The position numbers were made by a program, and so were the translations under genes. A stretch of 46,660 bases of DNA from Calocera cornea HHB12733 (Eukaryota > Basidiomycota > Dacrymycetes > Dacrymycetales > Dacrymycetaceae), in NCBI GenBank assembly GCA_001632435.1, contig KV423979.1, positions 1 through 46,660 on the forward strand, given 5' to 3'. Each line of letters starts with the position of its first letter. Within the stretch, counting starts at the first letter, position 1. Below the pieces are notes generated by a model, which had not been told where the DNA came from, made no database searches, and saw only the letters and a program-made list of their open reading frames with translations. Below are positions 13,377 to 26,440 of this stretch, in pieces.

Positions 13377-13942
13377 GACGATGCGATGTGCGGCGGAGTG
13401 GGGTCGCGACGGCAGAGGGATGCATGGGAAAGGTGAGACACGACCACTGGAATGGCAACCTTTTCAATCAAATTGCGTGCTGGGCGAGGCAGATTGCACA
13501 CAAGGCTGGTGCAAGGGGACCGGGCAACAGGCACTTCTGAGGGATTTTGTGTAGCTACCGAGGCAAGCGGGCCATCTTTTGCGCCCAACTTTTGCCGTCG
13601 TCGGCCCATTACGTGACAACGGGCACCTTGCTCGACCCTACGCGTCCCCGTGAATCGGGGCGAACTTCCCTACAATGAATTGGGTTCCCACGTTTGACTA
13701 TGGCTAATTCTTCTGTCTTTGCAGATCGTCGATGCCCTGCAAACGATTACCCTGCCTGATGTTCTCTCCACCTGACGATACAGGAGCAGAGGAGGGTTCC
13801 CTGGCCTGTCCTCATGCGACAGTTCTGCGGTTTACGAAGCATGTGATGGGAGAAAGTCAGAGCATAGAACAAAAATCCGACAATCTGACTCGACCAACGC
13901 GGATAGACGCCATTGCTATGAGTATATTATACACTATGCACT
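13377..13942. other. Intergenic: DUG2 upstream region / UMP1 downstream region
   Basis: This stretch of 566 bp separates the DUG2 start from the UMP1 stop. The DUG2 promoter should lie here. I found no gene, RNA or repeat in it. Confidence 0.5.
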
Positions 13943-14600
13943 CTACAGCCTGAGCTTCTTCTCCATGTCGGCATGGATATCCACCGGCTCTGGTCCTTCG
14001 GCTGTGATAAAGAGCCCAGTCAGCAAGCCGGTCCTGAAGATACAAGAAAATACACGTACGCGCCATGAAATCAGCAACGTCGAGCGCCTCATCGCGACCC
14101 ATGAGGATGTCCAAGTGAAGGTTCGACCGAGGCATAGCCGGCATATGGGGAGTCTGGGCAAGATGTGTCCGGTCAGCGGTTTGCTGAGTACGAGTAACAT
14201 ATCATATGCACGTACCTGCGCAACCGCCTTCCTCTCCATAAGCAGCCTCACAGGCGCATGCAGGCCGTAAAGGTTCCTCTGCATATTCAGCTTGAGGTTG
14301 TCCTGTGTGGCCTCCCACTGCGACCAGCATCAGCTTCATGGTCCAGCTATATGCACACCACATCACTCACGCTCTCAAGGCGTCCCTGTAATGGATGTGC
14401 CTGCTTGATATCTGCCGCCAGGCTGCGTAGGCCGTAGCGCATCGTGTCATGCACACCGTGCTCATTGGCCGTATCCTTGAGAGAGGCGGATGAGGCACCC
14501 GGGTTCGAGGAAGGGACGATACGGAAGGACGGGTCCTGTAGTTTATAGAGAGTCAATCAGCGTCTGACACAGCTTACTAGCATGTCGCAGACTAACCATG
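13943..14600 (-). CDS. UMP1: Proteasome maturation factor Ump1/POMP
   Basis: Ump1 is a chaperone that joins half-proteasomes and is then degraded. The minus-strand exons assemble to a typical short Ump1. The N-terminus is MDPSFRIVPSS, then WEATQDNLKLN, then the family signature NLYGLHAPVRLLMERK (about 14270), then HLDILMGRDEALDV (about 14100), and the protein ends PVDIHADMEKKLRL before TAG 13945-13943. The start codon is alone in the first exon: ATG 14600-14598 is followed directly by a 62-bp intron (14597-14536), and exon 2 opens with GAC (Asp2). Four introns in all; every junction keeps frame. Length is about 130-140 residues, normal for the family. Confidence 0.9.
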
Positions 14601-15017
14601 GTGATATAGTGAGCGCAGGGCTGGGCAGGTTAGAAGGCTAGTATGGCCGCGACGTCCTGTCCTTATTATAAGAGGCGTGGGCAAGTTCGACGCGTCAGCC
14701 ATGTTCTTAGCACAGCCACCCGGGTAATAGCGTAAGGGCACGTGTCGCCCCTGTGGGGCTCGACCTCACCCCTTACGAGCAGTAATCCTGGTTGTTCAGA
14801 AAGTTGTATTCATCGACCGTGCAGATGTGTCACGGCCATCAAGTTGCGTACCATTGCTAGGCATACATAATCTGGGTCCTTGGGACCATATTATCTCGTT
14901 CTAAACCTGCCTCTGCCTCTATCGTAACAACGCAGGAGTGGTCATGGCTGATGTGTAAAACCCGGAATGTAGTTGCCATGTCCTCCTCTAAAACTCCCCT
15001 CCGCCCACAGGGATCGC
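14601..15017. other. Intergenic: UMP1 upstream region / ABC transporter downstream region
   Basis: This 417-bp gap holds the presumed UMP1 promoter and the 3' end of the ABC transporter gene. No reading frame or RNA is recognised. Confidence 0.45.
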
Positions 15018-18000
15018 CTACTCCCGCTTGCTGAGAGCCTGGAGCTGCACCAGCTCGAAATAGCCACCCCGAAGTCGGAGAAGCTCGTCGTGGGTGCCCA
15101 CCTCGGCCACCTTACCCTCTGAGAGGTAATAGATGCGGTCGGCGTTCTGGATGGTACTGAGACGGTGGGCAATGGCGATGGTCGTGCGACCCCGCGCGGC
15201 AACATCGAGGGCCTGTTGCACCACACGCTCGGATTGCGAGTCGAGGGCGGACGTTGCCTCATCAAGAAGCAGCACCTTGGGGTTGCGGATCAGAGCACGT
15301 GCGATGGCAATGCGCTGCTTCTGACCACCGGAAAGCGAGGTACCCTTGTTGCCGACATTGGTCTCGAAGCCATCGGGCAGGGATTGAATGAAGTCCAGGA
15401 TGTTTGCGTCGCGGCAAGCATCCTCGAGCTCCTCCTGGGTGACTTCTTCTGCGGGCTTGTTGGCGCCGAGGAGGATATTGAAGCGAACGGTACCAGCGTA
15501 GAGGGTCGGTTCTTGCGACACAATGGCGATGTGCTTCCGATACTCCCCGACGTTTATCGCAGTGATTGGAATACCGTCCATCGTAACGGTGCCGGCGAGC
15601 GGGTCGTAGAATCGTTCGATCAACTGGATGGTAGTAGATTTGCCACATCCGGAAGCACCGCAAATAGCAACCGTCTCGCCCGGGTTGACGTGGATGGACA
15701 GATTACGTAGAACGCGGACACCAGGCCGAGTTGGGTAACGGAAGTGAACGTCGTGGAATATGATCTCACCCTTGACATCGGGGAGCTTGTCGCCCTGGGT
15801 GGAATCCGAATCGATCTCGGGTTCACTGTCGATCAGGTTGATGGTGGCGGCCGCGGCACCCTTCGCCGATGACATGTCCGGTACGAAGGTGAAAACGTTG
15901 CCAGCCTGAATGGCACCGAAGGTGACGGACATCAAGCAGATGAAGAACTGTTCGGTGGTGTACTCCTGACTGGCGACGAGGCGTGAACCGTACCAGAAGA
16001 TAAGGGCAATGGCGAAGAAAGACATAGCCTGGGACAATGCGTAGAAGCCGGTGCTGAAGATGGAGTTATGGTTCGAGTTACGCAGCGGAACTTCGAGACT
16101 GTCACTGTACTCCTTGCAAGCAGCCTTTTCACGAGTGAGTGATGCAACAGTACGGATGGCACCGGCGACTTCGCATGCAAGCTGGGCAGACTCCTCGTGG
16201 GCATGCTTGTTCTTCTGATCTTTCAGCACGACAACACGGAGACGGATATAGCCGGCGCTGATAACGAAAGGGATGCACGCGATACCAACGAGACCAAGCT
16301 TCCAGCCGTAGCAGAGACCGATGATGGCACCGCCGATGACGGTCGTGATGCTCTGGACGATGGCACCCAGAGTGACACCGCCGAGGCCGCTGATCTTCTG
16401 GGGATTATCAGAGAGCCCCGCAGTAAGTGCACCAGTTGAGTGCCGCTCTTCATCGAACCAGGTAACTGTGAATAATGGTGAGCCAACGTAATATGGCGAA
16501 CACTGTGGTCAACTTACCATCCTGCCTCAGAATGGAGGAGAAAGAGATGGAGCGCAGCTTCCTGGTCAGCTGGGCGGCGGCAGCACCGAAGAACGAGTTA
16601 TTGAAGCCAATGCAGATGGACGCGGCAACAGCAATCAAGAAAAACCAGAGGGCATTCCGGTTACCAGCATTTCTCAGACCCTCGCCAGTGTACGAGGCAA
16701 AGCTTTGAATGGTGATACCGTAAACAATACCGAAGGCGGGATAGACCATGCCGGTGCAGATGGCGAAGATGGTACCGAACCCGTAAAGCTTGAGTGCCTC
16801 ACGATTAAGCAGCCCCATGCGCTTGAACAGATAGACGAAACCGTAATCCCTGTCTTCCTGCTGCTCAGGGAGGAGACCTTGCTGTCGACGCTTCTCCATG
16901 ATCTCGGAGCCGACGGAACGGCCGGTGCCAGTACGCTGCAGGGGAATCTCGGCAGCAGCGGCCTCCTTCGCCTCAGCATCGGTCATCAGCGCGCCAGCAG
17001 AACGCTTCTCGCCGGTCGTCAACGCGTCGTCATCATTGTCAGCATCGGTCGTCTGGCGCTCCCGAAGCTTCTGAGCGTTGACGAGGCGAGCATAGGCGCC
17101 GTTTTCGTTGGACAGAAGTTCGTTGTGGGTGCCGTGCTCCAGAACCTGGCCATCGCCCATGACGTAGATCTGATCAGCGTCGCGGATAGTGGACAACCTA
17201 TGTGCAATCGTTATGGTGGTACGACCGAGGGACGCCTTGTCGAGTGCATTCTGAACGATACCCTCCGACTGTGTGTCGAGCGCGGAGGTAGCCTCGTCGA
17301 GAAGTAGGATTTTGGGGTTCGAGACGATCGCACGAGCGATAGCGATACGCTGCTTCTGGCCACCGGAGAGAAGGAGACCTGCTTGGCCGACGTTGGTGTC
17401 ATAGCCCTCGGGAAGCTTGCTGATGAAACCGTCGGCATTCGCCTTGACGCATGCCTCTTTCACCAGAGCGAACTTCTCCTCAGGGGAGGCATTCTCCATG
17501 GGCGTTCCAGTGAGGCCGTGCTCGACATTGTGGCGGACGGTGGTCGCAAACAGTGTGGGCTCCTGAGAGACGAGGCCGATCTGGCTTCGAAGCCAGCTGA
17601 CGTTGAGTTCGCGCAGATCGACACCGTCGAGCTTCACGGCACCCTGGATAGGATCGTAGAATCGCTCGACGAGGGCGACGATGGTACTCTTCCCAGAGCC
17701 AGAAGCACCAACGAGAGCAGCGGTCTTACCGGCCTGGAAGCTGATCGAAAGGCCCTTCAGGATCCTGACGTCAGGCCTGGACGGGTAGTCGAAGACGACG
17801 TTCTCGAGAGCGATGTGCCCGTCCACGTGTTCCAACTTCTTGCCTGCAGGTGAGGCAGAATCGATTGTAGGGACTCTGTCGATCGTGGCGAAAAGCTTGG
17901 AGGCAGCACCACGAGCATGGGAAACGGACTGCATCTCGGGTGCCATCATGGCAAGCGAGAAAGAGCCGATTAGGATAGCGAGGAAGACGTTAACGATGAC

Positions 18001-19172
18001 GCCGACGTTGCCGATGCCGAGCAGAACGAGGGTGGTGCCGTAGTAGAAGGCGAGCGCATATGCACTGTAGATAATGAAGAAGAAGCAGGACAAGCCCACA
18101 CCGTGCGCGACGGCGGCCTTCATGTCGGCATTGTGCGCCTTGGCAACATGCGTGTCGTAGAGCGCGGAGAGGATACGCTGCGTTCCGAACGCCTTGGTGG
18201 TGCGAATAGTGGAGATGACCTCCTCCGCAAGGGTGCCACCATCAGCAACGGCCTTGAGCGACTTCTGCATGAGCTTGGAAATGAATCTGTTCATGATCGC
18301 GCCGGTGATGGAGATACAGGGCACGATAGAGGTGAGCGCCAGAGCAAGGCGCCATGAGCGGATGTAGGCGAGAACGAAACCAGTGATGAAGGCGGCGATG
18401 AATGACACAATCAAGGGAATCTTCTCGGACGTCCCCTGTTGGATGAGATGGGTGTCGGTCGAAATGCGAGTGGCGACTTCGCCGGCACCAAGGGTGTCGA
18501 AGAAAGCAATATCCTGACGCAAGACGGCGGCGAGGTAGTTTTCGCGGACCTATGGGCAGTTTGTCAGGTTAAAAGTCTGAAGAGGAGTATAGTAGGACTG
18601 ACCCGCTTAGAGTTCATTTCACCGGTATACGTCCAGATGAGCATGTACAAATGCGTCACGACGTACATCCCGATGCCAATGACGACGAGGTAGAGGGCAT
18701 CCTGAGCGGAAACGTGTCGGAAATCGTCCGCAGCGGACTCGATCTCGGCTGGAGTGCCAGTAATGACGATTTGGGTGAAGTTGACAAATGAGTTTGTGAG
18801 GTTACCAAAAATGAGAGACATGAGGGGTTGGGCGGCGCCAGCGGCTGCTGCGCAGATGATGCCGATCAAGTTGATCATGAGCTCGAACTTTGTCGCAAAG
18901 CGGAACAGGGAGGTGAAGGCGACGGGCTTGGGATCATCGTCGAGGTCGGGAGGTGGCTTGGTGCTGTCGTTCTTCGCGTCCTTGGCCGCCTTGCGCTTTG
19001 AGAACATTCCACCCTTTTTGCCATTTTGCTGTTTCTCTCCAGAAGAGTTGCCGTTGGCAAGAGCGGCCTTCTCGACGTGGATGTCGAGGGTCCCGTTCGA
19101 TGCCCGGGGAGTTGGTGTGCCGTCTGCTGAGGCCTGCTGCTGCTGCAGCTGCTGCTTCTCGACGTCTGCCAT
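15018..19172 (-). CDS. Full-size ABCB-type ABC transporter (MDR1 / P-glycoprotein-like)
   Basis: This is a membrane exporter with two halves, TMD1-NBD1-TMD2-NBD2, read from ATG 19172 (MADVEKQQLQQQQ). Two introns split it: one at about 18605-18550 and one at about 16517-16465. A charged cytosolic N-terminus of about 90 residues leads into TMD1. NBD1 has Walker A GASGSGKST (about 17690), the ABC signature LLSGGQKQR (about 17365) and Walker B ILLLDEATSALD (about 17295). NBD2 has Walker A GASGCGKST (about 15640), signature SLSGGQKQR (about 15330) and Walker B VLLLDEATSALD (about 15260). Both Walker B motifs end in the catalytic Glu and both H-loops (IAHRLST) are present, so both sites look competent. 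Length is about 1,340 residues, normal for fungal MDR1-type proteins. The substrate (drug, lipid or peptide) cannot be read from sequence; the domain order rules out the pheromone half-transporter layout. Confidence 0.93.
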
Positions 19173-20790
19173 GTGTCGAAGGTGGCAGTAGATGAGGGGG
19201 AGAGAGTGAAAGAGAGAAGCGGACGATAAGAGGGAGGGCGAGGGGGAAAGAGAGGGGGGGCGATATGGCAGAATGCGGCGTGTGGGTTTCGGAGGCCGGG
19301 GAGGGAGGCGTGCATGTCATCTTTATAGTCCGTCCCATGGATCAGTGGTCGGTTGGGGGGGCGCGGCTCACATGGTCCGATGGCGCCCGTCTGCGCAGGG
19401 GGCGATCAGGGTCGCGGACAGCAGTGGGCCAGCCGAGTCGACGCGTTAGGCAGGGGCGGGTCGAGCGGAGGCGCCAAGGTGCGCTCATTGGCTCGCCGAC
19501 GCGGCCACCGGTGCCAGCCCTCGCACCCTGCCCGCGTACGTCAGCACCATGACACATCATTACAGCGCACGGCGCCCCGCCCTCGCGTCTCGCCACCTTC
19601 CCCATCTCCCCCGCTCAAGCCATCCCCCCCGGCCATTGCCCCAATCATCAGACACGCAAGCCCACGCAAAGATGACTTGCAAGTCCGTGCACCCCGGATG
19701 GACAATGACAATCCCACTCCTTCGACGCTGCTCCGTACCCTGCTGAATCAAGTGGAAACGTCGACCGGGCAATCCGCCGATGACTCCTTCGAATTCCGCG
19801 CGCCCAGATCCCCCACGTGCTGGCCACCCAATCACCATCCGCGCCGGGCGCCTTTCGCTTCTCGAATTTGCTGGTGCCTCAGTGCGGTGCAAGCCTGCGC
19901 CCTCGTCCCGCCTTCTGCGCCGCTGCCAGGGTCCGCCTTCGCGCCTGCCCTCCCCATGGCCAGGAGGCGTACAAGTCCCGTACGCGCCCTTTCATCACCC
20001 ATCCCAAACTCCCACTTCAGAGGGCATGTCGCGTCTTCAGCCGGGGGGTCCTGCTGCTCGCCGCGGTGCTGCGTATACGCGCGTCTCCGCGCGCAGCCAT
20101 GTTTCCGGCATCCGTGCGGCCGCTGAGGTGGGCCGGCGCCCTTCGGCCGCCGGGCAATGGCGCGAGCACCGCAAGAACCGCATGGGCACCCCAGCCGGGT
20201 TCGACACGTCAGCGTTGGCCTTGGCAGACCGTGCATTCATCCCCCCACCACTTGATAAACAATGAAATGATAAATCGTTCTCATTCCCGGCCCTTGGCCG
20301 ATCGGCCCTATTTACCCCCAGGCATCACCATGTCCTTCTCGCCGGTCCCCACCTCGGCCAATGTCCCGACACGTGACCTGTTCAGTTCTTCCTGATTCAT
20401 TTCAGGAGACCTTCTCAACCGCCCGCAATGTGTTCAGTGGCGGTGTGACTGTTGTGTTAGTTACTCCGGTCGGCGCGCGGTGCGGTGCTTCCTGCCCCAG
20501 CCAAAACCTTATGGCCTCACCTTGTCCGCTTACATCCGGACCCCTAGCCGTGACGACCCCGACAGCCCGCGGGGTGTACCCGGGCTTTCTGTCGACCCAA
20601 CGGCCGCCGGTCTGAATATAACCTGGCGCTCCGACTACGCCTCGGCTCCCGGTCCCGTGGCCCCGACAGCCGAGGTCCCAGGCGCTCCGAGCTGCATATT
20701 TGCGGCTTGGGTCTAGAGGCACGCGGCTACCTTGCGGGGCATTTTGCCGGAGGATTTTCGAGTTTCGTGAGAATCTGTGCTCTGCAACAC
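19173..20790. other. GC-rich intergenic region upstream of the ABC transporter
   Basis: This gap of about 1.6 kb is unusually GC-rich. It holds several long overlapping open frames with biased Pro/Arg/Ala composition that match no family and look like composition artefacts. A perfect 12-bp palindrome GGCCGATCGGCC lies near 20297. The ABC transporter promoter should be in the first few hundred bases. No gene is supported. Confidence 0.4.
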
Positions 20791-20794
20791 TGTG

Positions 20795-21480
20795 CCTAGC
20801 TTCCGAATATACATCCGTTTACTCCCATGTCCATCTGAAGGATTCCTTATTTCGTTTGGGGCTGTTTTGGCCCCCGCTGAGAGCTGTTCTATATTTACCT
20901 CCGCGTCATGGCGCTTGCTGTTTACTTCCGTTGCAATGCTGTACCCGTTTGGAGGTTTACTCCGGCCATTGAGTTGCTTCCGAATAAATATTTACATCCG
21001 CCTTCCCACATTGCTTCCGCCATATGCGTCCGGTGGGGACATTGGCCCGGCTGTTCAGTTGTCTTGGTCACTAATGTACTTCCGTCAGCAGGTTCTGCTT
21101 CCTTCTCCCCCTCAGCATTTGCGTCCTCTAGACAATTCACCTTGTTTATACACTTTGCTTCCCCAGCTGCATTTGCTTCCGCTGAAGGATGTCATTTCTG
21201 CTAGAGTGCTGTGATATGAAGCGGGTGCAAAAGAATCACCAGGAGCTGAAACAAAGAAGTGTTCAGCGGAAGTAGATGAGGTTCCGAAAGGAAGCAATCC
21301 CAGCCCCGGTTCAGGCTGAAGTAAAACCGGACCGGAAGCAGAACAGCGGAAGCAGAAGAACCATGGAAGCGAAGACACCGTGAAACGGGAGCAAAGCTGA
21401 CTGAAGCGGAAGCACTTGACGAGCCAAATACTGCAAGATATCGGCTGAGTCGCGATCGGGGAAGGTGGGGTGGAAGCACG
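20795..21480. repeat. TTGCTTCCG / CGGAAGCAA array with an orientation switch (array 2)
   Basis: From 20800 to about 21185, copies of T(T/A)(G/C)(C/A)TTCCG read on the plus strand, many spaced 18-21 bp apart (for example ends at 20982, 21000 and 21019, then copies near 21076, 21096, 21115, 21158 and 21176). From about 21260 to 21475 the copies read in the opposite sense (GGAAGCA forms near 21268, 21290, 21334, 21348, 21409 and 21471). The array ends about 230 bp before the start codon of the Cep57-like gene, so part may be in its promoter or leader. Confidence 0.65.
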
Positions 21481-21708
21481 TGACCCCTCCGAGCCCGCGT
21501 CAGACTCGCAATAACACGCGCGTCGTGCCAATCGTAGGCGACCCTTCTTCGACTTGCAGCAGAGACACCGTCCTTCTACACCAACCATTCTCTCAATCGT
21601 TGATTATACCACCCTAATCTCTCGCCTCATTGGATTATCGTTCTCATAAACTACCACATCATCCATCTACGCTGCTTGGTTGTACAGTCGACCCCACCGC
21701 GCCAGACA

Positions 21709-24606
21709 ATGTCAACACGGGACGCTCATCGCCCCAATCCCTTGGACGACTATGTTCGACGCCCTCCAATCGCTAGGAGCACTAGCGAACACGAGCGCAT
21801 GATGGTCGAACATACACTGGAAAGCCATCTGGACGTTGTCTACGAGCCGTCGCCTGCGGGGACAGACGACGACGTATCGGTCGAATATGGTCGGACAGGC
21901 GCTCTCTCACCTGTACAACACGAGGCGTCTTTCATCTCATTCTCCGCCCAGGCGCCTCCTCACAACGCCGCCGACTACAACCATATGATACACAATCGGT
22001 ACCAGTCGGCAGGGCTCGATGACTCGCTTGGTCTAAGCGGACTTGACATCTCCAAGTCATCTGCAGGGCATCACATCAGCAACGTCACACTGCGCGCAGG
22101 CTTTGGTGGCAAAGCATCCAGTCCTACCGCGTCGAATATTGCTTTTGAGCCATCTCGAGATGTTGAGGATATCAAGAAAGGGGGTCATATTTGGGCGCGG
22201 AATGGGCGGGAAATCCACGATGTGTGCTCTACCAGTGCTCGTTGTATCGGGTGACACTGAACTTCTGAACCTAGGACACGCCGCGTGCGGCCCGCACCGG
22301 ACGGATCAGGCTAGCAGATGCGCTGGGCCCTGATTTTAGTCCTAAACGAGCGGCTGGGGATGTGCCTCGGAAACGCCCACTTGCGGCCAGCTCACCCAAG
22401 TTCTCAGCTCCCGAGACAGCTGGACAGCGCGAGGTAATCATCTTGTTTCCTCAACATCGTCTCCTCGTCTAATGCTCCCTATAGAACCGAGCAGCGAGAC
22501 CATCCTCCCCCAACGTTTTCTCATCGCACGACTCCGTGGATGAAGGCACGAGCAGTGGCTTCAGCCACCAAGCCCGTAAGTTGCGGCGCGACATGGCACT
22601 AGCACAAGGCGTTTCAGTAGCGCCTTCTAAGCCTCCAACACGCGCTACAGGCCATGCCAAGGGCGACAGCATCCAACTCCCAGACCTCACCGGTCTCACG
22701 TCGGCGGTTGTTACTCCGGCCAAGCCTCAAGTGTCACATCATCAGCCCTATGCACACTCGCCGATGGAGAAGGAGGTATCCGCCGAAAGGCGTCGTCACC
22801 GAGAAGCGGAACAGAGAATGTCCGCCCACAGAAGCGATCTTGACCGCATCACTTCTCAACTGCTCGAGAAGGAAGAACAGATTGCGGAGTTGCAGGACCA
22901 GCTTCGTGCAGAACGCGCCCTCATCGACCCTCGCGGTAACGATGGCACAAACAGAATCCCAGATCTCGAGCGGCAGATAGAAAGGCTGACGAAGGATAAC
23001 AAAGGTAGGTGCCAATTCTCTCACATCGAAATCAACTAACCAGGCTCAGGACTGCGATCCTCCCTGGAGTCGTTACGAGTCGAGCTTGCTCGGGCAGAAG
23101 AGACGCTGAGGAAGCAAGGTTTCATGCTGGAAGACCTGCGGTCAGAGAAGCAGCGGGACGAAGACCGTCTCCGAGAGACTAAGCGAGCATACGATCGCAC
23201 CTTCCAGGACCTGCGTCGAAAGCGGGAAGAGGTGGAGCGTCTTCAGCGAGATGTTGCCCGACTTAGGACCCACTACGACAGCATGAAGGCACAGTGGGAT
23301 CGACACCTTGCTGAACAGCTCCGTCGAGACGTGGAACTAGTCGAACACGACGGCTACGAACACTCCGAGCTGTCGGATGACGTCGAGGACCCTTATGTTC
23401 AGCAAGAACCCGCATGGCATACGGAGCGCAAGCAGCTGAGTGCCGTCGCAGAAGAAGAAGAGGATGAAATCCAGGAAGACCGACACGCCGCCGCTAACGT
23501 GGACCGTGGCATGCCAGATCTGTCGGGCGGCAGCGTTTCCTCTTTTGGTACGCCTGTCGAACCGCCTGAACCTGATTCCCCTCGCTTCAATGAGTCCTTC
23601 CACAACACAAGCATCGTGTCGGATCTCGCTGGCCCCTCGCAACTGAGGCGCAAGCCGTTCATACCGGTACGGAGCTCTCAGCGTGCACTCCTGCTCGAGC
23701 TGACCAAACTCTACGCAGGCTGGCGATGTCTCTGCCATTGGTGATGAGATCGTGGAACGAAGGTCCATTAGGAGCTCAGAGAGCGTGCGCAATAGTCCTG
23801 CTGACCCTGGTCAACTTGAGCTGCCCCAGGTAAGTTGGTGGTTTGCCTCGGCGTACCAGTCACCTGACTTCCCAACCAAGCCTTCTCGCCAACGCCCTTC
23901 AAGCGCTCCTCCCTTGCCCACATCACGCTCAACTGCCTCCCGCCATCCTCACCGCGCGCCGTCCGCCGCCTCTGTGCATGGCGTCCCCGAGAGCCGTGCA
24001 CAAGATGCCCCTGTTCCGCGCCCTTGCTTAAGTGACGAACGCGTTGAGCGACTCTTTCATGCACCTGGAGTGCACGACGAGATCCACTGCAAGCGCTGCC
24101 GGCACCCTCGTAATGAGTCCGGCACGGGACGCAGTTCTCCTTGCGCTGTGAACATCGCTGGCCTTGTCAACCTCATCGGCAAGGGTAAGGAAGCTAATGC
24201 GGCCGTTATCCATCGAGCGGTGGATGAGGAGCAGAGGAGAAGGGCACTCACGGAGCTCGGTGGGGTGAATGGGAGCCCATCCCAAGAACTGCTCACCAGT
24301 GCTATCACCGAGCTGGAGGGCGACTTTGCGCACTACAGATCGTAAGTGCATCAAACTTGAGTGAAGGCAAACAGTGTTAATTGTCCATGTCATTTAGGGT
24401 CTATGAGGAACTCGCAGAGCAATACGGGGTCATTGCTGCGAAGAGCCGAATGAGACGAAACATCCTTGCAGAACATCTAGTAGAGGTTATCCGGATACTT
24501 GAGAAAAAGGTGGGCTCTCTCCCAAGCCGTTTCAGGTTGCGTGGTCGCTGAGCTGTGTTCATCAAAGGGTGATCTCGTTGCAACCCTTTATGACTTGATT
24601 GCATGA
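21709..24606 (+). CDS. Cep57/Ppc89-like spindle pole body coiled-coil protein
   Basis: The start is ATG 21709 (MSTRDAHRPNPLDDYVRR); the frame upstream has no other ATG. Exons: 21709-22221, 22275-22433, 22485-23004, 23050-23666, then from 23719 on, with late introns at about 24344-24396 and 24510-24567. The N-terminal third is polar and likely disordered. Exons 3-4 encode long coiled coils (for example EKEEQIAELQDQLRAER and RLRETKRAYDRTFQDLRRK), followed by a Glu/Asp-rich stretch. Near 24075 is a His/Cys cluster, HDEIHCKRCRHPRN, like the small motif in Ppc89-type proteins. The C-terminus (LEGDFAHYR, YEELAEQYG, then LEKKGDLVATLYDLIA) resembles the Cep57 microtubule-binding domain. The last intron matters: reading through it stops at 24551, while splicing it gives the family-like ending. 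Whether 23832-23881 is an intron is unsure; both readings keep frame. Confidence 0.72.
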
Positions 24607-26430
24607 TCTTGGGCGTACACCACCACAGGTAGGAAAGAAACAGAAGCAGGGAAAGAGCTGGGCGCGATAGTGATGGGCCTCCGGTCTTGTCGTTGTGGCT
24701 GCAGTGGGTTCCCTCTTGCCAGTTTGTTCTCTCATCGACATGCACATTCTTCGTTCCGGTTCGGGAGTCGGTTGGGATCGCCGGGCCGGACGCTGTCTAG
24801 TTCTTTCTAGATCATTTGTACAATAATTCACACGTCAGCATACCACGAGGCCCGTGCAGGCAGAGCGATAAGGCGAGATGACCCCGCGTGATGGTCTGCT
24901 CAAATGGGACTGGTCCCGGACATCCCGAGTCGTCCTGCTTTCTTTGACCACGCTGGCGCGAGGACGGGGCTGTCCATTTGAACCACACATGCCTTCGACA
25001 TGGCGCCATGTTTATTTCCGAACATTCCGAAGTGTGTGGACCGTGCAGACTCTGGTAGTCAGGCGAAAGAGGTAGCCAAAAGCAGCACCGGGTGGCACTG
25101 AAAGGGTCAAAGGTCCAAAGGATGATATTTGTTTTTATTTTCGGTTTTCCAAGACTAGAAAACGGAATTTGACTGGGGAATTTGACCGGCAGAACGGGCT
25201 TGGTCAGCGGCACAGTTGCCGGCTGGGGTCCGGCACAAATGTCATGGCGGCCGGTGCGTGGGCGTCACTGGCTTGGGGGCCAGGCCAACATTTGTGGCAG
25301 GGGGGTCGAGGAGACGCAATTGGTCTTAGCATCAAGTGTGTTTTGAAGGGGGAATCAAACGAGAAAACACGAGACTGTACTCAACAACGGTGAAGTAGCT
25401 GAGAAGCTCTCCTAGCCGAAGATGGGAGGCCGGTGTGAGGATGGGTGGGCTGGGACGTGCCCAGATGGAGGAGCGTTCCATGGCCGCGCGGGCGTGAATA
25501 ATGACCACGGAGCGAGATCTGCCTCCGCGCCTTCTGCCACGCGCGACCCCCGTGTGCGCCGTCAGAGGGCGGTGCCTTCCTTTGGGCAAAATAGGCTTGG
25601 AGGGCACAGCAATAAGGGACGTGTAGGGGACCGCGACCCCGCACACGACGGGCGATCCTTGCCCATCTCAGGGTATTTCGCGCTGGGCGAGCTATTACAT
25701 GGCCCAGGCACGTTCAGGGGTCTTCATCTGCAATGTTCTTGTCATGCTCGACCGTGTCGTCATCGTTCGGCCTACGTCACTCAACATTTGGGGTCCGGAC
25801 CCGACCCCGAGGCCCTGACGAACAGGGCGCCCCCCGGCCCTGGCGCCGTCCGCATTGAAATAGATGCAACCGTGGGGCAAGGAAAATTTTGCACGGCCGG
25901 CTTTGCACTGGGCCTCCGTCGTATAGCAAGGGGAATCTACGCGGAAGGCGCATGAATGATATTTCGATAGGGAAACATGGGTGTGGGAGGCGGGGAGAAC
26001 AGTGTGGAAGGGGCTGGAATGGAGGCGTGGCATATATGGAGAATAAATAGGCGAATAAGTCGGACGTGAATGGGGGGGACGTGAGGTCATCAGGGGTCGT
26101 CGCGGTTGGGTCTCGACTCTGCTTCGCCGTCCGCCCCGGGTTCGGGCCCCTGCGCTCCCGAGGGTGAGAGCGGTCCCATCGCAGCCGGATGGATGAGATG
26201 GGATAGGGTTGGAACCGTGCGGCTGCTCTTCCATTTCCCTGCCGCGTCCCCTTGAGCCCCTCGCTTCTCGTCTGGTGTGGCTTTGCCAATCCGGATACCG
26301 GCACGAGGTGGGACAGTGGGAAGGAAGGGCCCGTTCCTCGGAGACTGGCATTGAACAAAAGGGGGCCAAGCGATGGGGACAGCGGAAGGGCGGGATGGGA
26401 GCAAGGTGGATGCGCTGACCACGCTGCAAT
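24607..26430. other. Intergenic region between the Cep57-like gene and YPD1
   Basis: About 1.8 kb without a supported gene. Long open frames on the minus strand near 25695-26799 are rich in Arg, Pro and Ser, overlap each other in different frames and match no family, so I do not call them. The length suggests a large regulatory region for YPD1. Confidence 0.4.
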
Positions 26431-26433
26431 AGC

Positions 26434-26440
26434 TATATAA
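26434..26440 (+). promoter_or_regulatory. TATA-box-like element, possible YPD1 promoter
   Basis: TATATAA lies about 700 bp upstream of the YPD1 start codon in otherwise GC-rich DNA, and pyrimidine-rich tracts follow. If it is used, the YPD1 leader is long and contains at least one intron. Assignment rests on sequence form and position only. Confidence 0.35.

Noticed and set aside
20290..20310. GGCCGATCGGCC palindrome as a regulatory site
   Set aside because: A single 12-bp palindrome in GC-rich DNA with no second copy nearby; too weak to call.
19353..20395. Open frames of up to 257 residues upstream of the ABC transporter
   Set aside because: Overlapping frames on both strands in GC-rich DNA, with biased residues and no motif.
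22222..22330. Early stop in the Cep57-like gene
   Set aside because: A 53-bp intron (22222-22274) removes the stop and keeps frame into the next exon.
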